This document shows, piece after piece, positions 15,673 to 24,900 of a stretch of DNA of 29,240 nucleotides. Position 1 is the first letter of the stretch, and the number at the start of each line of letters is the position of its first letter. The stretch lies in assembly GCF_910588395.1 (NCBI RefSeq), contig NZ_CAJUPA010000032.1, positions 1-29,240 on the forward strand, given 5' to 3'. The stretch comes from an uncultured Faecalibaculum sp. Its GTDB lineage: Bacteria > Bacillota_I > Bacilli_A > Erysipelotrichales > Erysipelotrichaceae. Below the pieces are notes generated by a model. It did no database searches, was not told where the DNA came from, and worked only from the letters and a program-made list of their open reading frames with translations. The position numbers and the translations under genes were made by a program.

Positions 15673-17796
15673 TCAGTCTTCCAGCCGCAGCGGATGCATG
15701 GTCACATCCAGCTTCACGGCACCATGATCCAGCTCGTGGACCATCTGCCATACCGCCTGGCAGAGCCGGGCGGGATCCCTGTCCCTGATCAGCAGCCGCA
15801 CCCGGTGTTTCTGGCGGCGCATGGAAATCGTGACAGGTCCCAGCACCCGCTGCCCACGGAACATGGCCGCTGCCTGCTGCGCTTTGTCCATGGCTTTTTC
15901 CGGTTTTTCGTGAGAAAACACCACCATGGCCATATAGGTGTATGGCGGGTAGTTTCCCAGGTGCCGGTACTGCATTTCCTGCCGGAAAAACCCCTGGTAG
16001 TCGTGGTTCTTCACAGCCTGCAGTACATAATGCGCCGGATCAAAGGTCTGAATCAGCACTTCTCCCGGGCGTTTGCCGCGGCCCGACCGGCCGGAGGCCT
16101 GTTCCAGCATTTCATAGGCGGTTTCCGCAGCCCGGTAATCGGTGCGGATCAGGGCATTGTCTGCCTGCAGCACCCCCACCAGCGTCACATTCGGGAAATC
16201 CAGACCCTTGGCCACCATCTGGGTGCCCACCAGAATGTCCGCTCCCTGTCCGAATTCATCCAGCAGCGCCTTGTGGGCGCCTTTTTTGCGGGTGCTGTCT
16301 GCATCCATGCGGACAATGCGGGCCTGCGGGAACAGCTGCTGCAGCGTTTCCTCCAGCTTTTCCGTACCCATGCCCACCATGGCGGCATGCGGCGAACCGC
16401 AGGCAGGACACACCGGATCGTACCGGAAGCTCCGTTCGCAGCTGTGACACACCAGCCGGTTTTCCTTCTTATGATACGACAGGGCGATCCCGCAGTCCGG
16501 GCAGATGCGCACATCCTGACAGTCGGCACAGCGCACCACTGGCAGATAGCCCCGGCGGTTCAGCAGGAGAATCGTCTGTTCCTGTTTCTCAAGCCGGGAC
16601 TGTATGGCATCCAGCAGCTTCCGGGAAAACCCCGCTGTCACCGGTTCGGTTCGCATGTCCACCAGCTGAATCTCCGGCATCCGTTTGTGAATCCGTTCCG
16701 GCAGTTCCACCAGTTCATAGACATGCTTCAGCGTCCTGGCGTAGGACTCCAGACTCGGGGTGGCACTGGCCAGAACCGCCTTGCAGCCATGATGTGCCGC
16801 CCGGTGGAGCACCACATCCCGGGTATGATACCGGGGCATGGAATCCTGCTTGTAGGAAGCGTCATGTTCTTCGTCCATCAGAATCAGTCCCAGATTCGAA
16901 AAGGGCATGAAGCAGGCGGACCGGGTTCCCACCACGATCTTCACTTTCCCTTCCCGGACCCGCTGATACTGGGCATACTTTTCCTGCGGGGACAAATAGG
17001 AATGATACACCGCGATCTGATCCTGAAACCGGGCCATGACCCGTTCTGTCATCATCGGGGTCAGGCCGATCTCCGGGACGAGAAACAGCACCTGGCGTCC
17101 CTGATCCAGGGCATCCTGGGCCAGCCGGAGAAACACCTCGGTCTTTCCGGACCCGGTGACGCCGTGAAGCAGAAACATGCCGGCATCCGACTGCTGGATG
17201 CGGTCAATGGCCTGCTTCTGGAAAGGCTGCAGCTCCGGCGGGCTGTCCGGTTCCGGTATGTGGACCACATCCCGGTCCTTTGGCTGCTGCCGCAGAGTCA
17301 GATACCCTTTCTCCAGCAGCGACCGGGTCATGGACACCGACTGCTTCCGGGCTTTTGCCGCCTGGATGGGCAGGGTCAGAGACCGCAGAAATGTGTCCTG
17401 CTTCCTGGTGAGCGCTGCATCTGTTTCCGGCGTTCCCGGATACAGCCAGTCTTCCAGGACGACCTTCTGCTTGCCGCTGGCAGGCCGCATGGCTGGCGGG
17501 AGCATGGTCTTCAGCACGGAAATCACCGATGCGCAGCACTGATCCGCCAGCCAGCCGGCCAGTTCGAACAGCTCCTCATTGAGCAGCGGTGTTTCATCCA
17601 CCACCCGGACAACCGGCAGAATCTTCCGGTCTGTATCCGGATGATCTGTCACAGAGGCCACAAACCCGGTCAGTTCTCTGGGACCGAAGGGCACAATGAC
17701 CCGGCAGCCCGGTTCCACCGGTTTGTCACAGCTGTAGGTGAACAGCTGATTCAGACTCAGTGCCGAATGTTCCACATAGACTTTGACATAGTTCAT
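15673..17796 (-). CDS. priA: Primosomal replication restart helicase PriA
   Basis: 707 residues, a little shorter than the 730-805 of well-known PriA proteins. It reloads the replisome at stalled forks. Walker A is GVTGSGKT with Lys218, and the DEEH box is Asp308-His311. Eight cysteines in CADCQDVRICPDC, CHSC and CPAC form the zinc sites of the helicase core. The N-terminal 3'-DNA-end binding domain begins YVKVYVEHSALSLNQLF. The ATG at 17796 overlaps the stop of the DUF4438 gene as ATGA, so the longer TTG start at 17802 is not needed. Confidence 0.96.
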   Translation of the reverse strand: MNYVKVYVEHSALSLNQLFTYSCDKPVEPGCRVIVPFGPRELTGFVASVTDHPDTDRKILPVVRVVDETPLLNEELFELAGWLADQCCASVISVLKTMLPPAMRPASGKQKVVLEDWLYPGTPETDAALTRKQDTFLRSLTLPIQAAKARKQSVSMTRSLLEKGYLTLRQQPKDRDVVHIPEPDSPPELQPFQKQAIDRIQQSDAGMFLLHGVTGSGKTEVFLRLAQDALDQGRQVLFLVPEIGLTPMMTERVMARFQDQIAVYHSYLSPQEKYAQYQRVREGKVKIVVGTRSACFMPFSNLGLILMDEEHDASYKQDSMPRYHTRDVVLHRAAHHGCKAVLASATPSLESYARTLKHVYELVELPERIHKRMPEIQLVDMRTEPVTAGFSRKLLDAIQSRLEKQEQTILLLNRRGYLPVVRCADCQDVRICPDCGIALSYHKKENRLVCHSCERSFRYDPVCPACGSPHAAMVGMGTEKLEETLQQLFPQARIVRMDADSTRKKGAHKALLDEFGQGADILVGTQMVAKGLDFPNVTLVGVLQADNALIRTDYRAAETAYEMLEQASGRSGRGKRPGEVLIQTFDPAHYVLQAVKNHDYQGFFRQEMQYRHLGNYPPYTYMAMVVFSHEKPEKAMDKAQQAAAMFRGQRVLGPVTISMRRQKHRVRLLIRDRDPARLCQAVWQMVHELDHGAVKLDVTMHPLRLED

Positions 17797-18647
17797 CGGC
17801 AAAGCCAGGTTTTCAGATTCGCATCCGGATCCAGATGCCAGCCGAGTCCTTTCTGCGCTGTGGCCAGACCCGTGATCCCCGGACCATGACCACTGGTGAA
17901 GGAATCCGAATGCACAATCACCCCGATGGTCACCGCCCCCTGCTTGTAGTGGGGACCATAGGCGGCGTAGTGGTCCTGAATGGCCACGATGTCGCCGAAG
18001 CGCAGTTTGTCCAGACCCAGCCGTTTCACTTCCTGGCGGTCCTGGGTCATGATGTCATAATCCCCTTCCATCAGCGTCTGTTCCCCCAGACCGGCACCCA
18101 TCATGTAGGCAGGAATCACGGCGGCTACGGGAAAGGACAGTCCGTTTTCCGTTTCCTGCAGCGGCATTTTTTCCAGCAGTGCCGGATCCAGGTTCATGAC
18201 AAAGACATCCGGATGATCCGTCAGCTTCAGTCCCTGGCCCCGCGCCCGGATCAGGAACGTTTCATTGCCTTCCATTCCCTCCAGCACATCCCCGGGCAGC
18301 CACACCATCGTATGCTCCACACCGCCATGGGTGCCGGTAACATAGCCGGTGGCTCCCTTCATGGGGCCGGAAATGATTTTTGCCGGATTGCCGACACAGG
18401 CCAGGGTTTCCAGAGCATGGTTGCGGCTGTCATCGGGATTTCTCAGGGACACCCCCGGTTCCACATGGTCTCCGGCCACCTGCATGCAGTTGTCGCCAAT
18501 GGCATGGGAGTAGGTGATGCCGCCGGTTCCCACACAGCGGCGGCCTTTTCCGTCATACCCGGTGTAGAACCCCCGCATCCGGGGATGATCCACCGAACCG
18601 TTCACGGCGATTTCCACCAGTTCCTGTTCATTTGTTCTCAGTTTCAT
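17793..18647 (-). CDS. DUF4438 domain-containing protein
   Basis: 284 residues matching, from memory of the family, the DUF4438 type known from Thermotoga and many anaerobic Bacillota. Its biochemical role is not established. Conserved-looking blocks are GTGGITYSHAIGDN, DHVEPGVS, GTHGGVEHTMVW, MGAGLGEQT, GDYDIMTQD, LRFGDIVAIQDH and HSDSFTSGHGPG. The many His, Asp and Gly residues suggest a metal- or ligand-binding enzyme. The ATG at 18647 has AGGAG six bases ahead; the frame opens a little earlier without support. It overlaps the upstream SPOUT gene by 20 bases and priA by 4, so all three are translationally coupled. No signal peptide or membrane segment is seen. Confidence 0.75.
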   Translation of the reverse strand: MKLRTNEQELVEIAVNGSVDHPRMRGFYTGYDGKGRRCVGTGGITYSHAIGDNCMQVAGDHVEPGVSLRNPDDSRNHALETLACVGNPAKIISGPMKGATGYVTGTHGGVEHTMVWLPGDVLEGMEGNETFLIRARGQGLKLTDHPDVFVMNLDPALLEKMPLQETENGLSFPVAAVIPAYMMGAGLGEQTLMEGDYDIMTQDRQEVKRLGLDKLRFGDIVAIQDHYAAYGPHYKQGAVTIGVIVHSDSFTSGHGPGITGLATAQKGLGWHLDPDANLKTWLCR

Positions 18648-19365
18648 ACATCTCTCCTGCATAGGCAAAAGCAAAGACAGCCGCGGCACTGGGGGTATCC
18701 AGGGCGGCTTTCATATCCGAGCGGTACGGAATGAAAAGATTCTGGGCAGCGGCATCCGTCACGGAGCGGGACAGACCCCGCAGCGCCCCGCCGATACACA
18801 GACAGAAAGACGCCGGCCAGTCATATCCGAAAAGCGGCCGGGCATCTTTCCGTTCCGCGCACAGGATCGGCCGGTTCAGCTGCTGCAACACCTGCACAAG
18901 CTGCTCAGGGCGATCCACTGCCGCCAGGGGCAGTCTGGCAAAACAGCCGGCACTGGCCCGCATGATCACCGGCTGGACTGCATCCCAGCTGCGGCGGGGC
19001 AGAATCAGCAGCCCGCAGCCCGCGGCATACAGTGTCCGGCAGACACTGCCCAGATTGTGCGGATCTTCCACCCCTTCCACAAAACAGACAAATCCCGCCG
19101 GGACAGCAGTCTGATCCAGATCCGGGATCAGCAGAGGCTCTGTCTCCAGCACCATTCCCCCGTGACTGCGGGAATCCGTCAGTTCATCCAGTTTCTGCCG
19201 GGCACAGGGCACCACGGCAATGCCTGCCTCTCTGGCCCGGCGGATGATCCAGGAAAAATCCCGGGTGCGCTTCTTTTCATCCACATACAGGATCCGGGCA
19301 CTGGCCGGATGGGTTTCAATCATCGCTTTGCAGGAAAGCGTTCCTTCCAGATACATTGTGTTCAT
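18628..19365 (-). CDS. TrmH/SpoU-family RNA methyltransferase-like protein (possibly degenerate)
   Basis: About 245 residues (242 if the start is the ATG at 19356). An N-terminal substrate-binding-like part with SHGGMVLET precedes a SPOUT domain whose first motif DPHNLGSVCRTL is intact. The later SAM-knot motifs are altered. The usual G-x-E-x-x-G-L reads GGALRGLS, and the usual S-L-N-x-S near the C-terminus reads ALDTPS, so the motif Glu and Asn are missing. It may still bind RNA or have altered chemistry. It starts the minus-strand operon leading to DUF4438, priA and rsmB. Start choice is uncertain because the promoter-like TATAAT nearly touches the ATG. Confidence 0.75.
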   Translation of the reverse strand: MNTMYLEGTLSCKAMIETHPASARILYVDEKKRTRDFSWIIRRAREAGIAVVPCARQKLDELTDSRSHGGMVLETEPLLIPDLDQTAVPAGFVCFVEGVEDPHNLGSVCRTLYAAGCGLLILPRRSWDAVQPVIMRASAGCFARLPLAAVDRPEQLVQVLQQLNRPILCAERKDARPLFGYDWPASFCLCIGGALRGLSRSVTDAAAQNLFIPYRSDMKAALDTPSAAAVFAFAYAGEMYETENK

Positions 19366-19372
19366 GTTCCTC

Positions 19373-19381
19373 ATTATAACA
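19373..19381 (-). promoter_or_regulatory. Extended -10 promoter for the SPOUT-DUF4438-priA-rsmB operon
   Basis: Minus strand TGTTATAAT is a full extended -10 (TGn-TATAAT) with no recognisable -35. The predicted start, near 19366, falls at or just before the first usable ATG (19365), so the message would be leaderless or have a leader of about 10 bases. Confidence 0.55.
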
Positions 19382-19581
19382 CCCATGCAGAAACACCCGT
19401 GCAGTCTCCTGCAGACCAGCAGCCGGTTTGCGCAGACAGCCGCGCCTGCCAGCCTGAACATCCGGACAGCCGACATTGTTTTGTCTCGTCTGTCAGCCGG
19501 AATTCTGAGGTTTTTCCAAAGATGCACCGGGTGGTTGGACTCTGAATGAGCCTTGCGGTATCGTCTTGGAAGGAGGCACCT

Positions 19582-20733
19582 ATGAAAGTTGAAATCAACC
19601 GGGACATGCGCCGGAAGATCATTATTTATTCCTGTTCCCTGGCCATCGCCATCATCCTGTTCACGCTCATCAACCACCTGGAAGACGTGATGTCCTTCAT
19701 CGGCAGGGGGCTGTCGATCCTGGGACCGTTTCTGTTCGGCATTGCCATTGCCTTTCTCATGAACAAGCCCATGGAATGGGTGGAAAAGCAGTTCCGGACC
19801 CGCACCAGCCTGAAACCCGGCAAGTGCCGCCTGCTGGCAGTGCTCACCGTGTTCCTGCTGCTGATCCTGTTCGTGTTCCTGAGCTTCGCCGTGGTGATCC
19901 CCAGTCTGCTGGACTCCATCCGTCAGTTCATGCATTCCCTCACCGACTACTCCGAAACCCTGGGACAGTATCTGAATTCCCTGGCAGACATGCTGGGACT
20001 CAGCGCAAAACAGTCGGAAACGCTCATCAGCCAGCTGGATCTCTTCCCCTCCATCTCCCGGGCCGTGCAGCAGTATCTGCCCCGCCTGGCGGACATGGGC
20101 ATGGATCTGGTGAAGTTTCTCATGAATGTCCTCATTTCGCTGGCCGCGGCTGTCTACATCCTGCTGGACAAGGAGAAGCTGCTCATGGGCATCCGGAAAC
20201 TGAACTACTCACTGTTCAGCACCGATGCCGCCAATTATCTCTCCCTGTACTCCCGGGACGTGCAGCATGTCTTTGAGCAGTACATCGTGGGCAACCTCAT
20301 CGACTCTTTCATCGTGGGGGTCATCACCTACATCGGCTGTCTGCTCATGGGCTTTCCCTACGCACCGATGTTTGCCTTCGTGGTGGGCATCACCAATGTG
20401 ATCCCGGTCTTCGGTCCTTTCCTGGGCGCGATCCCGGTGATCATCATCCTGCTGCTGATCAAGCCCTGGTATGCGCTGCTGTTCGCGGTGTTCATCCTCG
20501 TGCTGCAGCAGGTGGACGGCAATGTCCTCAAGCCCATCATCCTCGGTGACAAGCTGGGCATCTCCGGTTTCTGGATCCTGTTCTCGGTCTCTGTGGGCGG
20601 CGCCCTTTTCGGCATTCTGGGCATGTTCCTGGGTGTGCCGGTCTTCGCGCTGATCTACGCCGGGATCCGGGATCTGGCAGAAATGCGCCTGCGGGAGAAA
20701 AACATCCATCTGGAGGAAAAAACGGGCAACTGA
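19582..20733 (+). CDS. AI-2E/PerM family membrane transporter
   Basis: 383 residues with about eight membrane segments, family PF01594 (AI-2E, PerM, YdbI/YtvI-like). Members export small molecules or Na+/H+; the autoinducer-2 label comes from one E. coli member and does not transfer. Family landmarks are the N-terminal pair of segments with GPFLFGIAIAFLMNKP, the central helical hairpin with SLTDYSETL, FEQYIVGNLIDSFIVGV and the C-terminal FGPFLGAIPV and GNVLKPIILGDKLGISGFWI. The ATG at 19582 follows a very strong GGAAGGAGG site; an earlier in-frame ATG at 19546 lacks one. The gene is divergent from the SPOUT operon across 216 bases in which no convincing plus-strand promoter was seen. Confidence 0.9.
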   Translation: MKVEINRDMRRKIIIYSCSLAIAIILFTLINHLEDVMSFIGRGLSILGPFLFGIAIAFLMNKPMEWVEKQFRTRTSLKPGKCRLLAVLTVFLLLILFVFLSFAVVIPSLLDSIRQFMHSLTDYSETLGQYLNSLADMLGLSAKQSETLISQLDLFPSISRAVQQYLPRLADMGMDLVKFLMNVLISLAAAVYILLDKEKLLMGIRKLNYSLFSTDAANYLSLYSRDVQHVFEQYIVGNLIDSFIVGVITYIGCLLMGFPYAPMFAFVVGITNVIPVFGPFLGAIPVIIILLLIKPWYALLFAVFILVLQQVDGNVLKPIILGDKLGISGFWILFSVSVGGALFGILGMFLGVPVFALIYAGIRDLAEMRLREKNIHLEEKTGN

Positions 20734-20744
20734 CCCGTTTTTTT
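20717..20744 (+). terminator. Terminator overlapping the 3' end of the AI-2E gene
   Basis: AAAAAACGGG (20717-20726) pairs with CCCGTTTTTT (20734-20743), and the T-run reaches 20744. The stop codon TGA lies in the loop and the left arm is made of the last coding codons. Confidence 0.85.
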
Positions 20745-20745
20745 G

Positions 20746-20754
20746 TGGTATCAT
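20746..20754 (+). promoter_or_regulatory. Extended -10 promoter for the predicted metal exporter
   Basis: TGGTATCAT (TGn plus TATCAT, one mismatch to TATAAT) sits directly after the preceding terminator's T-run and inside a small GTGG-N6-CCAC inverted repeat. No -35 is evident. Transcription would start near 20761, giving a 50-base leader to the TTG start at 20811. Confidence 0.4.
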
Positions 20755-20810
20755 CCACTACTATGAAAAGCAGCGGCCTGCTGGACAGGCCCCGGAACGG
20801 AGGGATCAAA

Positions 20811-21689
20811 TTGGATTTTGTCTTTGAAATACTGGAGCATTCCCTGGAAGATACCTGGACCATGATTCCCCTGCTGCTGGCAGCGTATCTGGTCATCGAA
20901 TGGTTTGAACGGCGTCCGCAGGACGACAGTCCCATGTTCTTCGCCCTGCAGAAATACGGCCCGCTGGTGGGCGCACTCATCGGGCTGATTCCTCAGTGCG
21001 GCTTCTCTGTGCTGGCGGGCATGCTCTTTGTCCAGGGCAACATCACCCTGGGCACCATGATCGCGGTCTTTGTCGCCACCAGCGACGAAGCCATCCCGAT
21101 CCTGCTCTCCCACCCGGATCTCTACGGATCCCTGGTGCTGATCCTGATCCTGAAATTCTTCATTGCGGTTCTGGCAGGTTATGTGACAGACCGGCTGTTC
21201 CCTGTGAAGATCCAGCGGTTTGAAGACATGCCCGAGGAAGAGGAAGACACGGAAATCTCCGAAGACACCGAAGTATCCGGTGCCTGCCCCTGCTGCTACC
21301 CCGACCGGCCCATGTGGCAGAGCGCCCTGCTGCGGACGCTGAAAATCTACGCCTGGGTCTTTGGCGTCACGGTGATCTTCACTGCTCTGGTTCACGGCAT
21401 CGGCGAAGATACCCTGGGGCAGTTCCTCCTGTCAGGCACCTGGTTCCAGCCTGTTCTTGCGGCTGTTTTCGGCTTCATCCCCAACTGCGCCGCCACAGTG
21501 GTGCTCACCGAGCTCTACGAATTCGGCACCCTGAGCTTCGGCAGTCTGTTTGCGGGTCTTGTCACCAACGCCGGTCTCGGACCGCTGGTGCTGATCCAGT
21601 ATCATGCCCCGAAACAGACCATTCTGCGGGTGTTTCTGATCCTGCTGCTCACCGGCGCTGCCACAGGCATGGTGCTGCAGCTGCTGTGA
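20811..21689 (+). CDS. Putative 10-TM metal exporter (DUF2899/ArsP_2 family, annotated as manganese transporter)
   Basis: 292 residues with about ten membrane segments in two related halves. Each half contains a G-L-I-P-Q/N-C box: GLIPQCGFS in the first and GFIPNCAAT in the second, with ATSDEAIP and VTNAGLGPL after them. This is the internal-duplication signature of the family. A cytoplasmic acidic loop (EDMPEEEEDTE) with a GACPCCYPD cysteine cluster separates the halves and might bind metal. The start is judged to be TTG at 20811 because GGAGG lies 7 bases ahead and the protein then begins MDFVFEILEHS like relatives. The in-frame ATG at 20763 has no ribosome site. Substrate is inferred by family only. 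Confidence 0.82.
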   Translation: MDFVFEILEHSLEDTWTMIPLLLAAYLVIEWFERRPQDDSPMFFALQKYGPLVGALIGLIPQCGFSVLAGMLFVQGNITLGTMIAVFVATSDEAIPILLSHPDLYGSLVLILILKFFIAVLAGYVTDRLFPVKIQRFEDMPEEEEDTEISEDTEVSGACPCCYPDRPMWQSALLRTLKIYAWVFGVTVIFTALVHGIGEDTLGQFLLSGTWFQPVLAAVFGFIPNCAATVVLTELYEFGTLSFGSLFAGLVTNAGLGPLVLIQYHAPKQTILRVFLILLLTGAATGMVLQLL

Positions 21690-21699
21690 CTGTTTCCTG

Positions 21700-21738
21700 A
21701 ACCGGTCGGGATCCCGAGCAATCCTCACCGGTTTTTTT
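21700..21738 (+). terminator. Terminator of the metal-exporter gene
   Basis: AACCGGT (21700-21706) pairs with ACCGGTT (21727-21733), with a T-run to 21738. The loop itself contains the palindrome TCGGGATCCCGA. It is 10 bases after the stop codon. Confidence 0.8.
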
Positions 21739-21809
21739 CGTCTGCCGACAAAGCCGGGGCATGATGCAGCGGGTGAGATACGCGTACACCTGACAGTGCT
21801 GTCACCACG

Positions 21810-21844
21810 AAAACAGGAGTCTGTGAAATCCAGACTCCTGTTTT
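21810..21844 (-). terminator. Terminator of the GH32 gene
   Basis: A perfect 14-bp stem (21810-21823 with 21831-21844), AAAACAGGAGTCTG and its complement, with a 7-base loop, lies about 65 bases after the GH32 stop on the minus strand. Its ends are A/T runs on both sides, so it works in either direction and insulates the convergent gene. A smaller inverted repeat TGACAG-tg-CTGTCA is at 21791-21804. Confidence 0.85.
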
Positions 21845-21909
21845 GCTTGTTCTTGTGACTCAGGAAATCAGCGTCTCAGTTCCCTGTCCGCTTGGCTCCC
21901 TGTGCCGCA

Positions 21910-24900
21910 TCAGTCCCGTTTCTTTTTCCAGATTACGGCGACGGCTGCAGCTGCGGCGGCCATCAGCCCGGTCCACAGACCTGCAGCTGTGAAGGCTGCG
22001 GTCTTCGATCCGGATGTCCGGGTTGTGCTGGTGGCAGGACGGGTGCCAGTGGTTGTGCCGCTCTGGGTGCCTGCTTTTGTCAGGCCCGCTTTGGCATCTG
22101 TCAGAGCCTTGAGTGCCTTGTCCACTTCATCCTGAGTCGCATTATCCCGTTCCAGAATGGCTTTGGCATCCTTCAGGGCACTCTGGAAGGCTTTCCAGCT
22201 GGCGTCCGTATAGCCGCTGGCTTTGATGCCTTCTGCTTCCTTCACGGTTTCTTCCAGTTTCGATTTATCCACTTCTTTCTGTACATCGTCTTTGAGCTTC
22301 AGTGCGTCTCTGGCAGTGGTCAGGGCTTTCAGAGCGGCATCCACATCTGCCTGAGCGGGATCTTCTGCCTTCAGGACATCCTGGGCTTTCGCCAGAGCTT
22401 CCTGGAATGCTGCCCAGGTCTCCGGGGTGTAGTCGGCTTCCTTCAGCGCTTTGGCTGCCTCCACAGCATTGGTCAGGGCGGTGAGGTCCGCTTTTTCCGG
22501 GGCCGGTTCTTCGGCTTTCTTCAGACCATCCCTGGCAGCTGCCAGTGCCCTGGCCGCGTTGTCCACCGTCTCCTGTGTGGCGGTCTCATTTGCCAGCACG
22601 GCTTTCGCGTCTGTCAGTGCCTTGTCAAAATCTTTCCAGCTGTCCGCTGTGTAATCCGTTTCTTTCAGTCCGGCTGCATCATCCACCGCCTGCTGCAGAG
22701 CGCCTTTGTCCACAGCCGGGGTGCTGTCTTTGATCGTGACAGTGGCTTTCACCGACGGTGCAGCAGCTGCTTTATCGTCCTTGGCATAGAGTGCCGGCAG
22801 ATCCAGCGTTCCGGTGGCGGTATATACGCCCGGGGTGCCGAACTTCACATCGTCGGTGTTCCAGTTCACCGGCACGGTCAGAAGTGTTCCGTTGGTCAGC
22901 TTCACCGTCACAGCGGCAGGAATTTTTTCGTGACCATAGAAGTGCTCCAGGGTATGGGTGGTATCCAGTTCGATTTCAATGTCCTGCAGGGCCTGTTTTG
23001 TCAGATCGGCTTCCGGATCCACAGCAGCATCCGATGCCAGGGCAAAGTCGTTGAACAGTGCGTCGGCCCGGAAGGTGACATAGCCGGTGTATCCGCCATT
23101 GGGGCAGTCATTTGCAAAGTTTGCGGTGTGGCTGCCGATTTCCACGCCGCTGACCAGATACGTCAGCAGGCCGGAGTCTGCATCATAGGTCACTTCCAGA
23201 TCGTAGGAGCCGTCTTCATTGGCAGGCACTTCAGACATTTTCTTCGATACGTACCAGTCCTGACCGCCGGTGTTCCGGAACATCTTGAAGATGCCGCCCT
23301 GATCCTTGGCGTCAATGTTGGCACAATACCACATGCCACCGGGGTTGTTCGGATCCCGGACACCGAAGACGATGCCGGCAGCCTGTCCTTTTTCCACCTT
23401 GATGTTCGAAGTCAGGGAGAAGGATTCGCCTGCGCTGATCCGGCTGTCATTGAGGTAGAAGCAGTCGCCGGTGCCTTCGTTTTTGCCATGCAGGCCCTGG
23501 TCGTCCACGTACCACTTGCCGGCTGTGGCTTTCCAGCCATCTGCATTGTTCGCAAAGTCCGGTGCTGCGGTACGGACGGTGATGTCCTTCGAGAGATCGC
23601 CGGCGCTGGCTGTGATCGTCCACTCGCCTTCTTCGGCGGAAACCAGCACGATCTTGCCGCCGGTTTCTTCCTTCACTTCCAGCGCTTCCGGAACCGTCCA
23701 GGTCACACCCTTGCCGGATTTGTCCGGATACAGCGTTGCCCGGACTGTGAATTCCTGGTTTTTTTCGGCATAGGAGGGTGCGCTGAGGTACAGCTGGCTG
23801 TCCTCGGTTTCCGCTTTGGAAGCACCGGAATACATGGATTTCATTTCCAGAATATCCAGCTTGTCAATGGTGACTTCATCTTCGGTGAAGAACTCCATGC
23901 CCAGGTTGGAGGTACCGGATACCAGCACCGTGGAGATGTTGGCTTCACCATAGTTGCCGAAGGCTTCCACCGCGCCCTGGTCAATGATCAGCCGCAGGTG
24001 GATTTTTCCGTCTGCATCCGGTTCCAGTGTCTGAGTGAAGTAGCCGGAGCCCCGGTGACCGCCAGCCGTGCGCAGATCCAGAGTCATTTTCTTCGTGGCT
24101 GGATCATAGGAGAACAGGATCTCGCCGTCAGATCCCTGGCGCAGGCGGAAGCCGAAGGCTTTCTTCGAGTTCGTCACATCGAACACGCCTTCCACGTCAT
24201 AGGTGATGCCGCTGCAGCCTTCCAGAATGTTGCCATCCTGCGCCGTCACAGTTTTGTCTTCTGTCTGGTAGATCGGGTTGTCCATGTCCCGGAGCTGGTT
24301 GACTTCGTCCACCACATAAGACACGATCACATACTTGCCGTTGATCTTGCGCAGGGAGTAGGAATGCGGCAGAGACTGGACGCCGTCATAGCCCTTGCCA
24401 TCCGCATTGATGGAGTCCTGCAGCCAGCTGACACCAATGGTCCGCTCGTCATCCGGGTTGTAGAAGGTCATGGTGGCGTACTTGCCGAAGCCGCCCCAGG
24501 GGTTTTCGTTGGATTCCACTTCCAGCTTGTCGCTGATGGCGGTCCACTTATAGACACCCTTGTCGTCCTTCTCCATTTTTCCCACCACGTAGAAGCCGGC
24601 GCTGCCGCCGTAGATCCAGAGGTCTTCTCCGGTCTCTTCATCTGTGGCCGGATACATCATCGGGCATTCGGAATGAATCTGACTGCCATCCTTGTAGGTC
24701 AGGTTCTGACTGCGGGTCCATTCCTTCAGGTCGGAAGAGACAAAGATCTGTGCCGCACCACCGGCAGTGACCATGTACCAGTGATCATCATCACCGGGTA
24801 CCTGGAAGACTTTCGGATCCCGGAAGTCATATCCGGAAATGGAGTTTGTCTTGTCCAGAATGACGCCGCATTTGATCCAGGTCATGCCATGGTCTTTGGA

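Noticed and set aside
14500..17889. 1129-codon open frame on the plus strand
   Set aside because: Antisense to rsmB and priA, whose motifs are unmistakable. The translated product has no recognisable domain.
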